Below, piece by piece: positions 10,444 to 20,855 of a stretch of DNA of 64,000 nucleotides; the stretch's first letter is position 1, and each line of letters starts with the position of its first letter. The position numbers and the translations under genes were made by a program. The notes under the pieces are model-generated. The model ran no database searches. It was not told the origin of the DNA and worked only from the letters and a program-made list of their open reading frames with translations. Source of the stretch: Agapetus fuscipes (lineage: Eukaryota; Arthropoda; Insecta; Trichoptera; Glossosomatidae); the NCBI GenBank assembly GCA_951799405.1, contig OX637345.1, forward strand, positions 10,230,001 to 10,294,000, given 5' to 3'.

Positions 10444-13400
10444 GTGACGATGCTTGTATAAAACTTACCTACTTAAAAGTTTATTAATCTGTTACGTAAG
10501 GTCTGCGGTTAAGGTCCGTTGTGTATTAACAGTTAAATACAATAAAATAGTGTATTTAACAGTAAAATACAATAAAATAGTGTATTTAACAGTAAAATAC
10601 AATAAAATAGTGTATTTAACAGTAAAATACAATAAAATAGTGTATCTAACAGTAAAATACAATAAAATAGTGTATTTAACAGTCTCCTTTGGGATGAAAA
10701 AACTTGTAAATCACAAAAATGTACCCTTGCTTTAGATATTGGCCCATCTAATCACATTGATAACCGGGATTTGTTACAAATACAAAGTGTGCGATGTTAC
10801 AGCACTTATGTTTTTTCCATTTTAACAAATAATGATGGCTTGTTACAGCACTGTTTTGTGATCTATGGTACTTAAAGGTTTATGAAATTTTCAACCCAGC
10901 GAAGAGCAAATTTCAAAATATACTTAAATGGTATATTTTTTGTGCTCAGCCGGGATTAGACCCTCAACCTTCCATTAACGAATCTGAAATGTTACCACTG
11001 GACTACGGACCGGTTGATTCACATACACTACTGACTGCCGGATAGAAAAACATAGACAAAGTGGGCAGAATGCGTCAAGTGTGCAATGGCTGTAAGGCAT
11101 TATTGAAGTAATTAACCGTTCATGTTGTTTAAGAATAGATTGTGGATAACATAAGTGGAGCCAAAACTAGCTAAATGCATTGAAGCATTCTATGAGACAA
11201 TACTGCCAGCAAAACCAAAGGACTCATTATATCTTATCCTTAATTATAATACCCTACGCGGTCATCAATCGCTTGGAGTTTGATTTTTAAATGATAAAAA
11301 TCATCTACTCTCGGGAATCGAATACGAGACCTCCCGCGCCGGAAGCAGTGACTTTGCCAATTGCGCTATCCCGCGACTCTGCAACACGTCAAAAAAAAAA
11401 ACTTATCAACTATAAATTAGAACGGACACGAACCTAATTTAATTTTAGCTGACTTCCATAATAAAATAACATAGAGGCGTTATCCATTTTTGAACAAATA
11501 CTTACTAAATAAAAAATTAAAACAATTAACACAAATTAAATTTTACAATTACGTAAAACAAATTATAAATAAATTGCACAGAATCTGCACTCGACTTTCT
11601 TGCATAAATTAACCCACTGTATGACGTATGTAAAGCTAGAATCATCTACCAGCTTATGCAGTTTCAATGAAAATATAATATATCAATAATAGATCAATTT
11701 TATTCCACTGCGGTGTGTACCTGCATACTCGTACAATATGGAAATAGCCATATAAATTCTTAAGTGAATAAAAAAAATTTGGATGATTTATTTGGTGAGC
11801 GCCGTTTTGTATAAATCACACCTCAAGAGCCCTCTGCGAGTTGGTCTTCTCTGTAAAAAGCACCAATTACACAAGAAAGATCCTTGACTTATAGGTTGGT
11901 ATGAAGCTGACCACTGTACTGTATCCTGCCGCCGTTCCACTAGGGGTGGCCGGTACCTCCGCAGATGCGCCTCCACTTTTTTCTGTCCTTACAAACCACT
12001 TTCATTTCCTCAATATTTGTTACCTTTTTCATACATACTCTTCTCTTATTCTCACTCTGCAGATTCCATTATTTCGCAATCTCACCTAACCGTTCTTTCC
12101 TCGGCCTTCCCCTTCCGCGCTTTCCTCTGACATTTTCCAAAAACGGCTCCAAGAATTTTTTTCAAATTTTCAGAGTTCTAATCTAATCTAATCTAAGTTG
12201 CAAAGATATGTTACATTCGAGATTCACATTACATGCATTCTCACAACCAGACACGTACAAGTTCGCGCTTGCACATGCCTCATGTGAACCTACAACATAA
12301 AATCCCAATCTCAAATGGGCATACACCCTGCAACTCCCTGAAACAGGGGTGACATTGGCAAAGTGAACCATTTTTACAGCATGGGTGGTCAGCCGCATAC
12401 CAACCTATAAGTCAAGGAACAACAGTTTTAAGAACAAATTATAACAATGAGGTCGGAACATTTCTGAATTTGGAACTATTTTCTCAGCTAGGAAACGTCA
12501 GTCTTTCATAGGACTGCCGTCCTTAGCAGCCAATACTTATATGCCTTTTCCCTAGCAATCCGGATGTGTGACAACAAAAGTTTGTCTATGTCAATTCATG
12601 TGTGGTACTCATTATCAAAATTATTTTGATAATAGTAGCAAAATGTTATAGGTTGCTAAGGATGGCACACAAGACTGACGTTTGCAATAGTTTTTGAGTA
12701 AATATGGAAAAAGTGTGTTCTTTGATTTGATTAAAATTTAATTCATTTAGTAGTTTCAGTTTTTCCATATTTACTCAAAAACTATTGACATTATAACAAA
12801 AATGTTAAGTACGAAACCTTAACAATGTATAGTTCTGTAATTAAAAAGCAAAAACAAAATTCCAAAATACAGCACACACGAAAAAAAAGCTAAAAATGTA
12901 AAAAAAACGAGTTTTTTTTCAATATTTTTTTGTGGTGGCAATTCTTAAGTTATATATTTTGTTTAAGTTTTATAATTAAGATAAAAAAATAATAAACATG
13001 CTTGATTTATTTCATTACTGTAACTATTTTGCTAAGACCATAAAGTGTAAGAAACAAAAACGGCAGATTTAGCTTTATAACACGCCTTAAGGTTGCAATG
13101 AAATATAAACTCATATCAAATGCATGTCCACAAACAGGCACGTGTAAGTTCGCGCTTTCGAATGCTGAATGTGTACTTACAAATTAAAACCAGATCTCAA
13201 ATGAACATAAAACCTGCAACTCTTGCCGACCTTCCTTGAAACAGGGGTGACATTGACAAATTGAATTATTTTTTACATTTTGGGAGGACTGAGGAATGCG
13301 ATGAAATTGAGATAAGACTTAATGAAACAAGAGTGGAGGTCGTGAAAGAATTTGTTTATCTGGGAACATCGATAACTCCATTTCTGGGAAGCAAGTTTGA

Positions 13401-16400
13401 GTCGAATGAAAAAAGAATTGGAAAAGCGCGCTTGTAGAGGAAGAAGTGTAATGGGAACGATTGGAAGAATTGCAAGAAATAGGAAACTTACGAAGAATAT
13501 GAGATCGGCGGTCCACAATAGCATATTGGTTCAACATTGATGTATGGAAGTGAGGCGTGAACAGTTAATGAATGTAAGCTGAGTAAAGTATGTACGGTTG
13601 AAATGGCTTACCTGAGAGCAATGGCTGGAAAGACACTGAGTGATAGAGTACGTAATGATGAACGAGTGTGGTATAAAAGATAATATGAGAATGAAAGTAC
13701 AAAAAAGTACAATGTGATGGTTCGGACATCTCAAAAGAATGGATGATGAACGACTAACGAAGAAAGTGTACAAAGGAAATGTCAGAGGAAAGCGCGGAAG
13801 GGGAAGGCCGAGGAAAGAATGGTTAGACCAAATAGGTGAGATTGCGAAAGAATGGAATCTGTAGAGTGAGAATAAGAGAAGAGTATGTATGAAAAAGGTG
13901 ATGAATATTGAGGAAATGAAAGTGGTTTGTTAAGACAGAAAAAAGTGGACCCCTAGTGGAACAGCGGCAGGATACAGTACAGTGGTCAGCTTCATACCAA
14001 CCTATAAGTCAAGGATCTTTCTTGTGTAATTGGCGCTTTTTCCAGAGAAGACCAACCTCGCAGAGGGCTCTTGAGGTGTGTTTTAAACAAAACGGCGCTC
14101 ACCAAATAAATCATCCAAATATTTTAAGAATTTATATGGCTATTTCCATATTGTACGAGTATGCAGGTACACAATGCGGTGGAATAAAATTGATTTATTA
14201 TCGATATATTATATTTTTATTGAAACTGCATAAGCTGGAAGATGATTCTAGCTTAACATACGTCATACAAGGGGGTTAATTTTTGCAAGAAAGTCGAGTG
14301 CAGATTCTGTGCAATTTATTTTTATTTGCTTTTAGTTTTTTCTTTTGTTAAAAGACTGAATTTTTTTTAATTTCTTGTACAAAAATGGCATTTTTACACA
14401 AGAAAACTATGTGCAATAAACACATTGCCATAATGTTAAGCGGTTGGGCTGCGTAGCAGCCAGGGGCGGCGCCCCTAGTTTTATATATAACTCTTATTTT
14501 TTCGTCTGTGTTATGGCCTAGGGGGCCAAGCGGCCGATCTTTCTAGCGTATTTGGAATAGAATAACGTTGGTTCGATTCCCGCTTGGGTCACTTGACTTT
14601 AACTTTGACCCTGGTTCAACAGATGTTATTGGGTAATTATTAATTAATAATTCATTAATACAAACAATAATCAATTATTAATTCATTAATACAAACGATA
14701 ATCAATTATTAATTGAAGATATAATACCTGTTTCTGGTCAGGCAGAATAGGTTGGTGAATTGCATTCCTCTTCACAAATCTATTTTCTTTTTAATTAAAA
14801 AAAATAATAATACTCTTGTACCACAACTCATAAGGCAAGCTCCTTTTTTTTCTCATAAGTCAAAGAATTTAAATCAAATTTGATTTGAAAATTTTGAGCA
14901 AAACTTTTGATGCAGGTTTCTTTATTTTAAAATAAGTCATGGCAATACTCTTGCCAATGTGCGTCTATGGGTTGCCGTATGAATGAAAAAAAAATGATTG
15001 TGATTTTTTCGGTAATGGAAAGGAGAACCAAAATATAATGTTCCACAATAAATAAACCAAGACATTGCTGTAAAATAAAATACATAGAGCACTGCTTACA
15101 CAATCACATTTTTGTATCAAAAAATTACAACAAATAAAAAAGCAAAATATTTTAATTTGTTGCAGGCTCAATCATGCAAAGTAAAAATTTTCAATACGAA
15201 AATTGATACTAATATTCTTAGTAGTAAAAAGGTTGATATAAAATACTAGGCTACAATTCTTAAAATTCAATAAATCTATTATCTTTAATCTAAGTTGCAA
15301 GGATATATTCATTTAAAGCTCTCAGATGTATGCCCACAACCAACACGTGTAGTTCGTGCTTACAAATGCTGAATGCGTACTTACAAATAAAATCCAAACC
15401 TCAAATGAACATAAGCCCCACAACTTTTGCCGACCTTCCCTGAAACAGGGGTGACATTGGCAAAGTGAACCATTTTTTACAGTATGGGTGGTCAGTCTCA
15501 TACCAACCTATAAGTCAAGAACACCCATAATAATCAATTTCTGTCTTTTCCAAAATATTAATAATACTTAATTACTTAAAGAGATCACCTCCACGTAATA
15601 CCAACTAAATATTTTGTTATGAAAATTGAATATAACATTATTAATTTTTAAAACTGAACAAATTTCAAAACTTAATTTAAATCGGATATTTAACGAACCG
15701 TTTAGAGAGAACTTACATCATTCTCGACGTTTCGTCAGCGAAGTAGCCGACGTCTTGAGTACTGGTTTCAGTCAAAGACAATGATATAATTAGTGCCGTG
15801 TGTACAGGTAACATAGTACCATCTAGTGACGTGGAATCCAAACAAAATGAAAGTGGAATGTGTAACAGCCTAAACATAATTACTACCTTCGTTCAAAGGT
15901 AGGCAGTGATTTGTGACAATAGTGTTTTCAAATTCAGTTCATCCTCAGTCGTCGTGCAGAGAGGATGTTCTCCTGAAGACGTCGGCTACGTCGCTGACGA
16001 AACGTCGAGAATGATGTAAGTTCTCTCTAAACGGTTCGTTAAATATCCGATTTAAATTAAGTTTTGAAATTTGTTCAGTTTTAAAAATTAATATAATAAT
16101 TGTAAAAATGTCAAAACGACCGTAATTCTAACTTAAACCTAACTATAACATTATTAAGTCATGTGCAGTCCACTGTACAATGTATTTTCATATAGATTGC
16201 CCTTTTCTTAGCTTTAAAAAATAGGAAAGCTACAGGAGAATCATGATTTTGAATGTTATATTTACAGATGACTTTTGTGAGAGGGATCCAGTCCAAGTGA
16301 ATCATGTGTGCCATGCCTGCAGCTACAAGGTCAATCAAAATAAACTCTTGAGGATCCATCAGTTGTTCAGTTGCTGCGAGCTGGAGCACACATCTGAATG

Positions 16401-18033
16401 TATTACCGTCCCGGGAACAAGCAAGAGCCACCATCACAGACACACAACCTCAGGGAGTGGGCCAGCCACCTCAACAGATGAACAACTAATAAACCCTCAG
16501 GCAAAGGGGCGAAGTGGGGTCATCAATACAAATAAGGACAAAAACAATTCAGTCTGGTCATCTTTGAAAAGCCTTGAATTTGCACAAGCCAATCCTAAAC
16601 CATTTGCCTGTGACCAATGTGATTACAAATCACGAAAAGCATGTGATTTGAAATCTCATAAAATGACTCATACGGGATGTAAACCATTTGCTTGTGATCA
16701 GTGTGATTACAGGTCATCGTATTCTAAGACTTTAAGAAAACATCAATTAACACATACTAGTGATAAACCATTTGATTGTGATAAGTGTGATTTTCAAACA
16801 GCACATGCATCTTCGTTAAAAATACACAAAATGAGACACACGGGATATAAACCATTTGCTTGTGATCAGTGTAATCATAAAACAAGGCAAAAGGGTTCTT
16901 TGAAAGCGCATAAATTAGTTCACAATGGATTCAAACCATTTGCTTGTAATCAGTGTGATTATAAAACAACGCTAAAGGGTTCTTTGAAATTACATAGATT
17001 AATTCACACTGGATTAAAACCATTTGTTTGTGATCAGTGTGATTATAAATCAACACAAAAGAGTAATTTGAAATTACATAAATTAGTTCACACTAGATTC
17101 AAGCCATTTGCTTGTAATCAGTGTGATTACAAATCAAGGCAATTGTCTGCTTTAGGAAGCCATAAAATTAGACACACTGATGAGAAACCATTTTCTTGTG
17201 ATCAGTGTGATCACAAAACTAGATTATTGTCAACTTTGAAAATTCATAAATTATCCCACACTCATGATAAATCATTTGCATGTGACCAGTGTAATTATAA
17301 AACAACACGAGCGTTGGCTTTGAAAAGTCATAAAATGATACATGCAGAACAAAAACCATTTGCTTGCGATCAGTGCAAATTCAAGTCTAGGCATGCATCA
17401 GCTTTGAGAGCCCATAAACTGACACATTCTGAATATAAGCCATTTGCTTGTGATCAGTGTGATTACAAAACTATTATTAAAGGAACCTTAATAAAACATA
17501 AAATGATACACACGGGACATAAACCATTTGCTTGTGATCAGTGCAAATACAAAGCAAGACTTTTGGGGACTTTGAAATCCCATAAATTAACACACACTCA
17601 AGATAAACCATTTGCTTGTGACCAGTGTGATTACAAATCGATACAAAGGTGTGCTTTAAAATCACATAAAATGACTCACACCGGACTTAAACAATTTGCT
17701 TGTGATCAATGCAATTACAAAGCAAGACAGTTGAGGACTTTGAAATGTCATAAATTAACTCACACTCAAGATAAACCATTTGCTTGTGACCAGTGTGATT
17801 ACAAGACTTTTAACAAAGGACTTTTAAAAAACCATAAGATAGTGCACTCTGCAGAAAAAAAATTTGCTTGTGATCAGTGTGATTATAAAGCAAAGCTCTC
17901 AGGGACTTTGAGAACCCATAAATTAACACACACTCAATACAAAGCATTTGCTTGTGACCAGTGTGATTATAAATCTACACAAGCGTCAACTTTAAAAAGG
18001 CATAAAATGTTACACTCCCGAGTTAATCAATAA
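10008..18033 (+). CDS. ZnfB: two-exon C2H2 zinc-finger gene, 17 fingers
   Basis: The coding sequence joins 10008-10443 to 16268-18033 and totals 2202 bases, an exact multiple of three (733 residues plus stop). The intron is phase 1: exon 1 ends CAACAAG before GTGACG, and exon 2 begins after a TTTACAG acceptor, closing the codon as GAT. The product is an acidic N-terminal region with three SUMO-consensus-like sites, a degenerate C-x2-C finger, the shared spacer, and a 17-finger array. It is a probable nuclear DNA-binding regulator; its target is unknown. The 5.8-kb intron is filled with nested repeats. The joining is inferred from phase, splice signals and the same architecture in ZnfC. Confidence 0.82.
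10522..10683. repeat. 30-bp minisatellite just inside the ZnfB intron
   Basis: About five units of 30 bp built on ACAGTAAAATACAATAAAAT followed by AGTGTATTTA. Each unit has complementary ends (AAATAC / GTATTT). The array starts about 80 bp after the exon-1 donor. Confidence 0.9.
10870..11037 (-). repeat. SINE-B head, tRNA-derived
   Basis: Reverse orientation. It contains CGGGATTAGACCCTCAACC (a degraded B box region) and ACCACTGGACTACGGACCGG (A box region), followed by the ATACCATTTA-like linker and the GAAGAGCAAATT body. The 3' tail is missing. Confidence 0.8.
11290..11385 (-). repeat. SINE-E: tRNA-derived head
   Basis: The minus strand reads GCGGGATAGCGCAATTGGC (A box) and later GTATTCGATTCCCGAGAG (B box). 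The spacing fits a tRNA-derived promoter. It is not a functional tRNA gene, because no clean acceptor stem is present. Confidence 0.6.
11574..12160. repeat. Left arm of a large inverted pair
   Basis: This ~590-bp arm is the reverse complement of about 13750-14325. It contains, in order, unique sequence (CAGAATCTGCACTCGACTTT), a minus-strand SINE-B tail (about 11780-11870), the 5' tip of SINE-A (about 11876-11925) and the 3' end of LINE-Y in minus orientation (11945-12160). Confidence 0.85.
12175..12417 (-). repeat. SINE-A copy with GATTA tail
   Basis: Reverse orientation. It begins with TCTAATCTAATCTAATCTAA (the GATTA tail) and ends CCAACCTATAAGTCAAGGAA. A short internal deletion removes the CTTGCCGTCCTT segment. 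Confidence 0.85.
12430..12791. repeat. Repeat block ending in a 28-bp inverted pair
   Basis: CAATAGTTTTTGAGTAAATA near 12685 is inverted at about 12764-12791, giving a potential hairpin. The upstream part (TCGGAACATT, CCCTAGCAA, TGCTAAGGAT) is loosely shared with 38155-38400. Confidence 0.6.
12792..13084. other. AT-rich intron sequence
   Basis: Long A and T runs; no gene or repeat recognised. Confidence 0.5.
13085..13280 (-). repeat. SINE-A copy, degenerate
   Basis: Reverse orientation with GCATGTCCACAAACAGGCAC and GAAACAGGGGTGACATTG. The CTTGACTTA end is lost where LINE-Y starts. Confidence 0.75.
13285..13960 (+). pseudogene. LINE-Y: decayed C-terminal part of a non-LTR pol gene
   Basis: Translating with frame changes gives EFVYLGTSITP, then GTIGRIARNRK, MYGSEAWTVN, RWFGHLKRMDDERLTKKVY and GRGRPRKEWLDQIGEIA. 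These are the segments after the catalytic YADD in this LINE type. Several frameshifts and stops show it is dead. The LINE-Y family recurs at 37640, 38857, 57600 and 8135. Confidence 0.85.
13750..14325. repeat. Right arm of the large inverted pair
   Basis: Mirror image of 11574-12160: LINE-Y 3' end, SINE-A tip (CAACCTATAAGTCAAGGATC), SINE-B tail (GAGGGCTCTTGAGGTGTG), then GAAAGTCGAGTGCAGATTCT. The arms differ by scattered substitutions, so the duplication is not recent. Confidence 0.85.
14520..14775 (+). repeat. SINE-D: tRNA-derived head and AATTATTAAT-rich body
   Basis: AGCGGCCGATCTTTCTAGCG and a B box GGTTCGATTCCCGCTTGGG form the head. The body has CTTTGACCCTGGTTCAACAG and a CTGTTTCTGGTCAGGCAGAA end. 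A minus-strand relative lies at 47840-48055. Confidence 0.7.
14776..15284. other. Unannotated intron sequence
   Basis: AT-rich; no gene or repeat recognised. Confidence 0.4.
15285..15525 (-). repeat. SINE-A copy
   Basis: Nearly full length in reverse: TTAATCTAAGTTGCAAGGAT on the left to CCAACCTATAAGTCAAGAAC on the right, with the complete GAAACAGGGGTGACATTGGC core. Confidence 0.85.
15637..16098. mobile_element. Fold-back element with ~115-bp inverted arms
   Basis: The left arm (about 15637-15756) contains CGAACCGTTTAGAGAGAACT and CGACGTTTCGTCAGCGAAGT. The right arm (about 15978-16098) is its inverse, with CGACGAAACGTCGAGAATGA. The interior is about 220 bp and non-coding. It ends 170 bp before ZnfB exon 2. 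A decayed half copy lies near 34999-35130. Confidence 0.85.
16268..18033 (+). CDS. ZnfB exon 2: 17-finger C2H2 array
   Basis: After the acceptor at 16265-16267 the frame reads DFCERDPVQVNHVCHACSYK (degenerate finger), then the shared spacer (ECITVPGTSKS, HHHRH). From about 16600, 17 successive C-x2-C-x12-H-x3-H fingers run to the stop at 18031-18033, each 28 residues from the next. The FACDQCDYK/S opening is almost invariant while the helix contact positions vary, as expected for an array duplicated finger by finger. Linkers vary (TGCKP, TQDKP, TGLKP). Confidence 0.92.
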
Positions 18034-18377
18034 AAGAATCTCAATAAACATAAACTTAATACATTTTTCATGGTTTGTGTATTAACACTGAAAATTCATG
18101 TTTGGAAGACTTGGTTGAATGTTTTTTTTACTTTCGTTTTTATTCTCTCTTTTTCAGTACAAGTTACAGGTTACAAGTTTCTCTGCCCACCAGGCGTAAT
18201 GAGATAAAATGTTTGCTTTTTATTTTATTTAAGTGCTTGAGATTTATGACTAAATTTGTGTTGGCCGGTGTTTTGCCGAACGCCGGCCAATCAGCGTGCA
18301 GGGTTAAGTTTTGTCATGGAGTTCGGCGGGCGGCGAAATCCAGGGCCTTCATTAATTGAGTGTGGCGTATCAATATT
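18034..18377. other. 3' flank of ZnfB
   Basis: Possible polyadenylation signal AATAAA at 18043-18048, soon after the stop. A short inverted pair (TTGGCCGG / CCGGCCAA) lies at about 18259-18292. No other feature. Confidence 0.4.
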
Positions 18378-18977
18378 ATATCGTCGCTGCACGTAAAATT
18401 TGACTTATGTGAAAAATTTACGAAAATGAGTTTAATACATGAATCTACTCAGTTTTTTCCGCTCTATCATCTAAAATAAGATTTATGTAAAATAAATGAA
18501 TTTTTCACTAAATAAAAAACGAAGTATGTTTTTGTATCCAAAATCATGCCCGCAAATATGACCTATGTGACGACTGCGCACATTAGTCATATTTTAGCGT
18601 GCGCCATTTTGAATCTGCGGCGACATTACTCGAATTTAATAAGTCTTTTCGCTAGTGATGTGAAAAAAAAACTTTAAAAATTTTCATACTTGACATGACA
18701 AATGACTAGTACCTATGAAATTTGACTTATGTGACGAGTTGCGTGCGCGCCACATCATGTAATATGATGTATGTGCACTTTTTTATTAATAGAAGGATAA
18801 GTTTTTACAAAATATTGCGAAAAGCACATTGAGGATATTTAAAATACTCAAATCTATCATCTTTGTGCTAAAATATTGGTAAAGAATTAAAATTAAAACA
18901 TTAAAACAGTTTTTTCTTGTTTTCTCAAAACAAGGTATATGTCACATAAGTCAAATTTTACGTGCAGCGACGATATG
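18378..18977. mobile_element. 600-bp TIR element with ATATCGTCGCTGCACG ends
   Basis: The left end ATATCGTCGCTGCACGTAAA and the right end TTTACGTGCAGCGACGATAT are near-perfect inverted repeats of about 35 bp. Internal copies of ACTTATGTGAC and its complement lie near 18560, 18730 and 18950. No transposase, so it is non-autonomous. Confidence 0.85.
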
Positions 18978-19349
18978 TGTGAATTAAAAAAAAAAACAGT
19001 GTTTGAATAAAAGAAAAGTTTTTTGAAAAACAAACCAATAAACTTAATAGATTAAAATAAAAAACATGCTTAGTTTTCATTTATATAAGTTTTATTTGTG
19101 TATTACACGACCAGTTTTGGGAGAAGCAGTACCTCCTACTGCAAACATCTATGGCAAAAAACTGATACGCAGGGATGCAAGAATAACACAAAATCTCGAT
19201 TTATGTTTTTTTTTAATAAAAATGAATATCGCTGAAAACAAATCAAACACAAAAAATAAATAAATAAAATACCTTCTGCTGGAAAACATGAAAAAAGTAC
19301 TTAAACATAACAAAAAGCATCTATAACTTTTAAGTTGCTTAGGTTACAT
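18978..19349. other. Unannotated AT-rich sequence
   Basis: No gene or repeat recognised. Confidence 0.4.
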
Positions 19350-19484
19350 CTCATTGAGAATCATGATGACTGATATTTTGTAGTTGTTGAAAAAAGTGCA
19401 TGAAGTCGACGATGCGCCTTCCCTCGACCTTGTATGCTGGTGCTGCACTCGCCGCATCCTCTTTTTCAACAATAAATGTATTCT
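19350..19484 (-). pseudogene. Exon-like fragment of a transposase-domain protein
   Basis: The minus strand has a TTGCAG acceptor at about 19485 followed by an open frame containing AAPAYKVEGRRIVDFMHFFQ, then a stop. GRRIVD..FF is, from memory, typical of the N-terminal region of insect Mutator-like transposase-domain genes. No other part of such a gene is recognisable nearby. Identification is tentative. Confidence 0.35.
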
Positions 19485-19860
19485 GCAACATACAAAAATA
19501 ATTTCAGCATTTTAAAGTTTGAACCCATTCGATACTAAGAAAATACAATTACTTTCTGCATGAAATTTCTATTTTTTCTATGGTGTCAATAATTTTCATT
19601 CTTTTTTTGAAAAAAATGACGATTGAAACATAAACATTATCATCATTGTCTCACATTTGCGTTATTTTGATAACCCTTCACTTGCCGAGAATTTTTCAAT
19701 TGTTTGTTCTTTTGTTTAGCAATCCACCAAACAAAGATTTTGATGAAGCAATAAGTACTAGTGTCACCTAAAACTTTTACACAGACAATTATAAAGAAAG
19801 ATCAAAGAACATCGTTAGCGCCGTTTTTGAGATAATCGCATTGTCCGGTCGAAAATCGCA
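19485..19860. other. Unannotated intergenic sequence
   Basis: No gene or repeat recognised. Confidence 0.4.
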
Positions 19861-20178
19861 TGTCCGGTCGATAGCTCAGTTGATAGAGCATTCTACCCCG
19901 TGAGCTCGGGTTCGAATCCCACCGAGGAGGGTGTCAGAAATGATTTCCTATTTCGGTGTTTATTTCAAACCCCATAATAAAATACCGGCAAGGTTTACTG
20001 CGCCTTCACAAGAAATGAGTACCAGCCCCCTCGGGAGCTAGGAAACCCCCACTTCAACTAAAGTGGTTGGCGTAAGGCCGGCCCCCTTACCTGTAAAAAT
20101 AAATAGATTCAACTCGCCACATGCGACCCCTTCGGGGATGACGCGGCAAGAAGTTACACTATATGTGTAGCTTAGTTG
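19861..20178 (+). repeat. SINE-C full copy, tRNA-derived
   Basis: Head with A box (CGATAGCTCAGTTGATAGAG) and B box (GGGTTCGAATCCCACCGAGG), then a body with GAGTACCAGCCCCCTCGGGA and GCGACCCCTTCGGGGATGAC, ending ACACTATATGTGTAGCTTAG. It matches 50580-50909 closely. The tRNA part shows a pol III promoter rather than a functional tRNA. Confidence 0.9.
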
Positions 20179-20689
20179 CGTTTTTTTTTTGCGTTTCGTT
20201 TCCATTTGAAATTTTCATCTCTTGGCCTTGGGAAGGCATGTTGAATTTTCTAAAAAAAAAACACACATATTTATGTTTATATTAACTTTCGTTAGAACAA
20301 TGTGGGAAGTCTTTCAAAATCAGTTCTTCTTGTGTTGTAGAATTTCCCCTAAAAAATCAAATCATATGCTTTGAAGCTCTACAAAGTTTATCATATCTTT
20401 AAAAAGATACAAATTGAAGGTGACATTGTAGGCTCTGGCTACACCTTACAAAATAGTGACAGAAATACAGGTTATAGAATATTCATTTTTTTTTTAACAC
20501 TATTTAACATTATAAAATATGAAGTTTACAAAAAAAATATGAAAATAAAAGTATTTCCATTTCAAGGATAAATCAGTGAGAAATAAAATACACATAATTT
20601 TTATCATATTTAAAACAACTAAATTGATGTTTAACTTTAATTCAGAAAATTGTATTTATTATAACAAAATACTATTTACCCTTCTCTTA
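20179..20689. other. Unannotated AT-rich sequence
   Basis: No gene or repeat recognised. Confidence 0.4.
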
Positions 20690-20855
20690 CAATATTTTCT
20701 TTGACAGCAGTGGTTTGTTATCGAGTTTTACGGTTTTTCTTAGCTCAGATTGTGTAGAATTTGATTCATAATACAACTGCATGAAAAAGTCATATTTGAC
20801 AAGATTGGCGTATACGATAAACAAGAACTGGGGGAGCGAAATACGTCTTATACAC
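20690..20855. repeat. Truncated MITE of the CAAGAACTGGGGGAGCG family
   Basis: CTTAGCTCAGATTGTGTAGA and ACAAGAACTGGGGGAGCGAA match 23101-23355 and 52408-52654. Only one end is present. Confidence 0.75.

Noticed and set aside
10454..10735. ORF with VKYNKIVYLT repeats
   Set aside because: Produced by the 30-bp minisatellite inside the ZnfB intron.
12175..12200. Telomere-like (TAATC) repeats
   Set aside because: Only a few units at the end of each SINE-A; this is an element tail.
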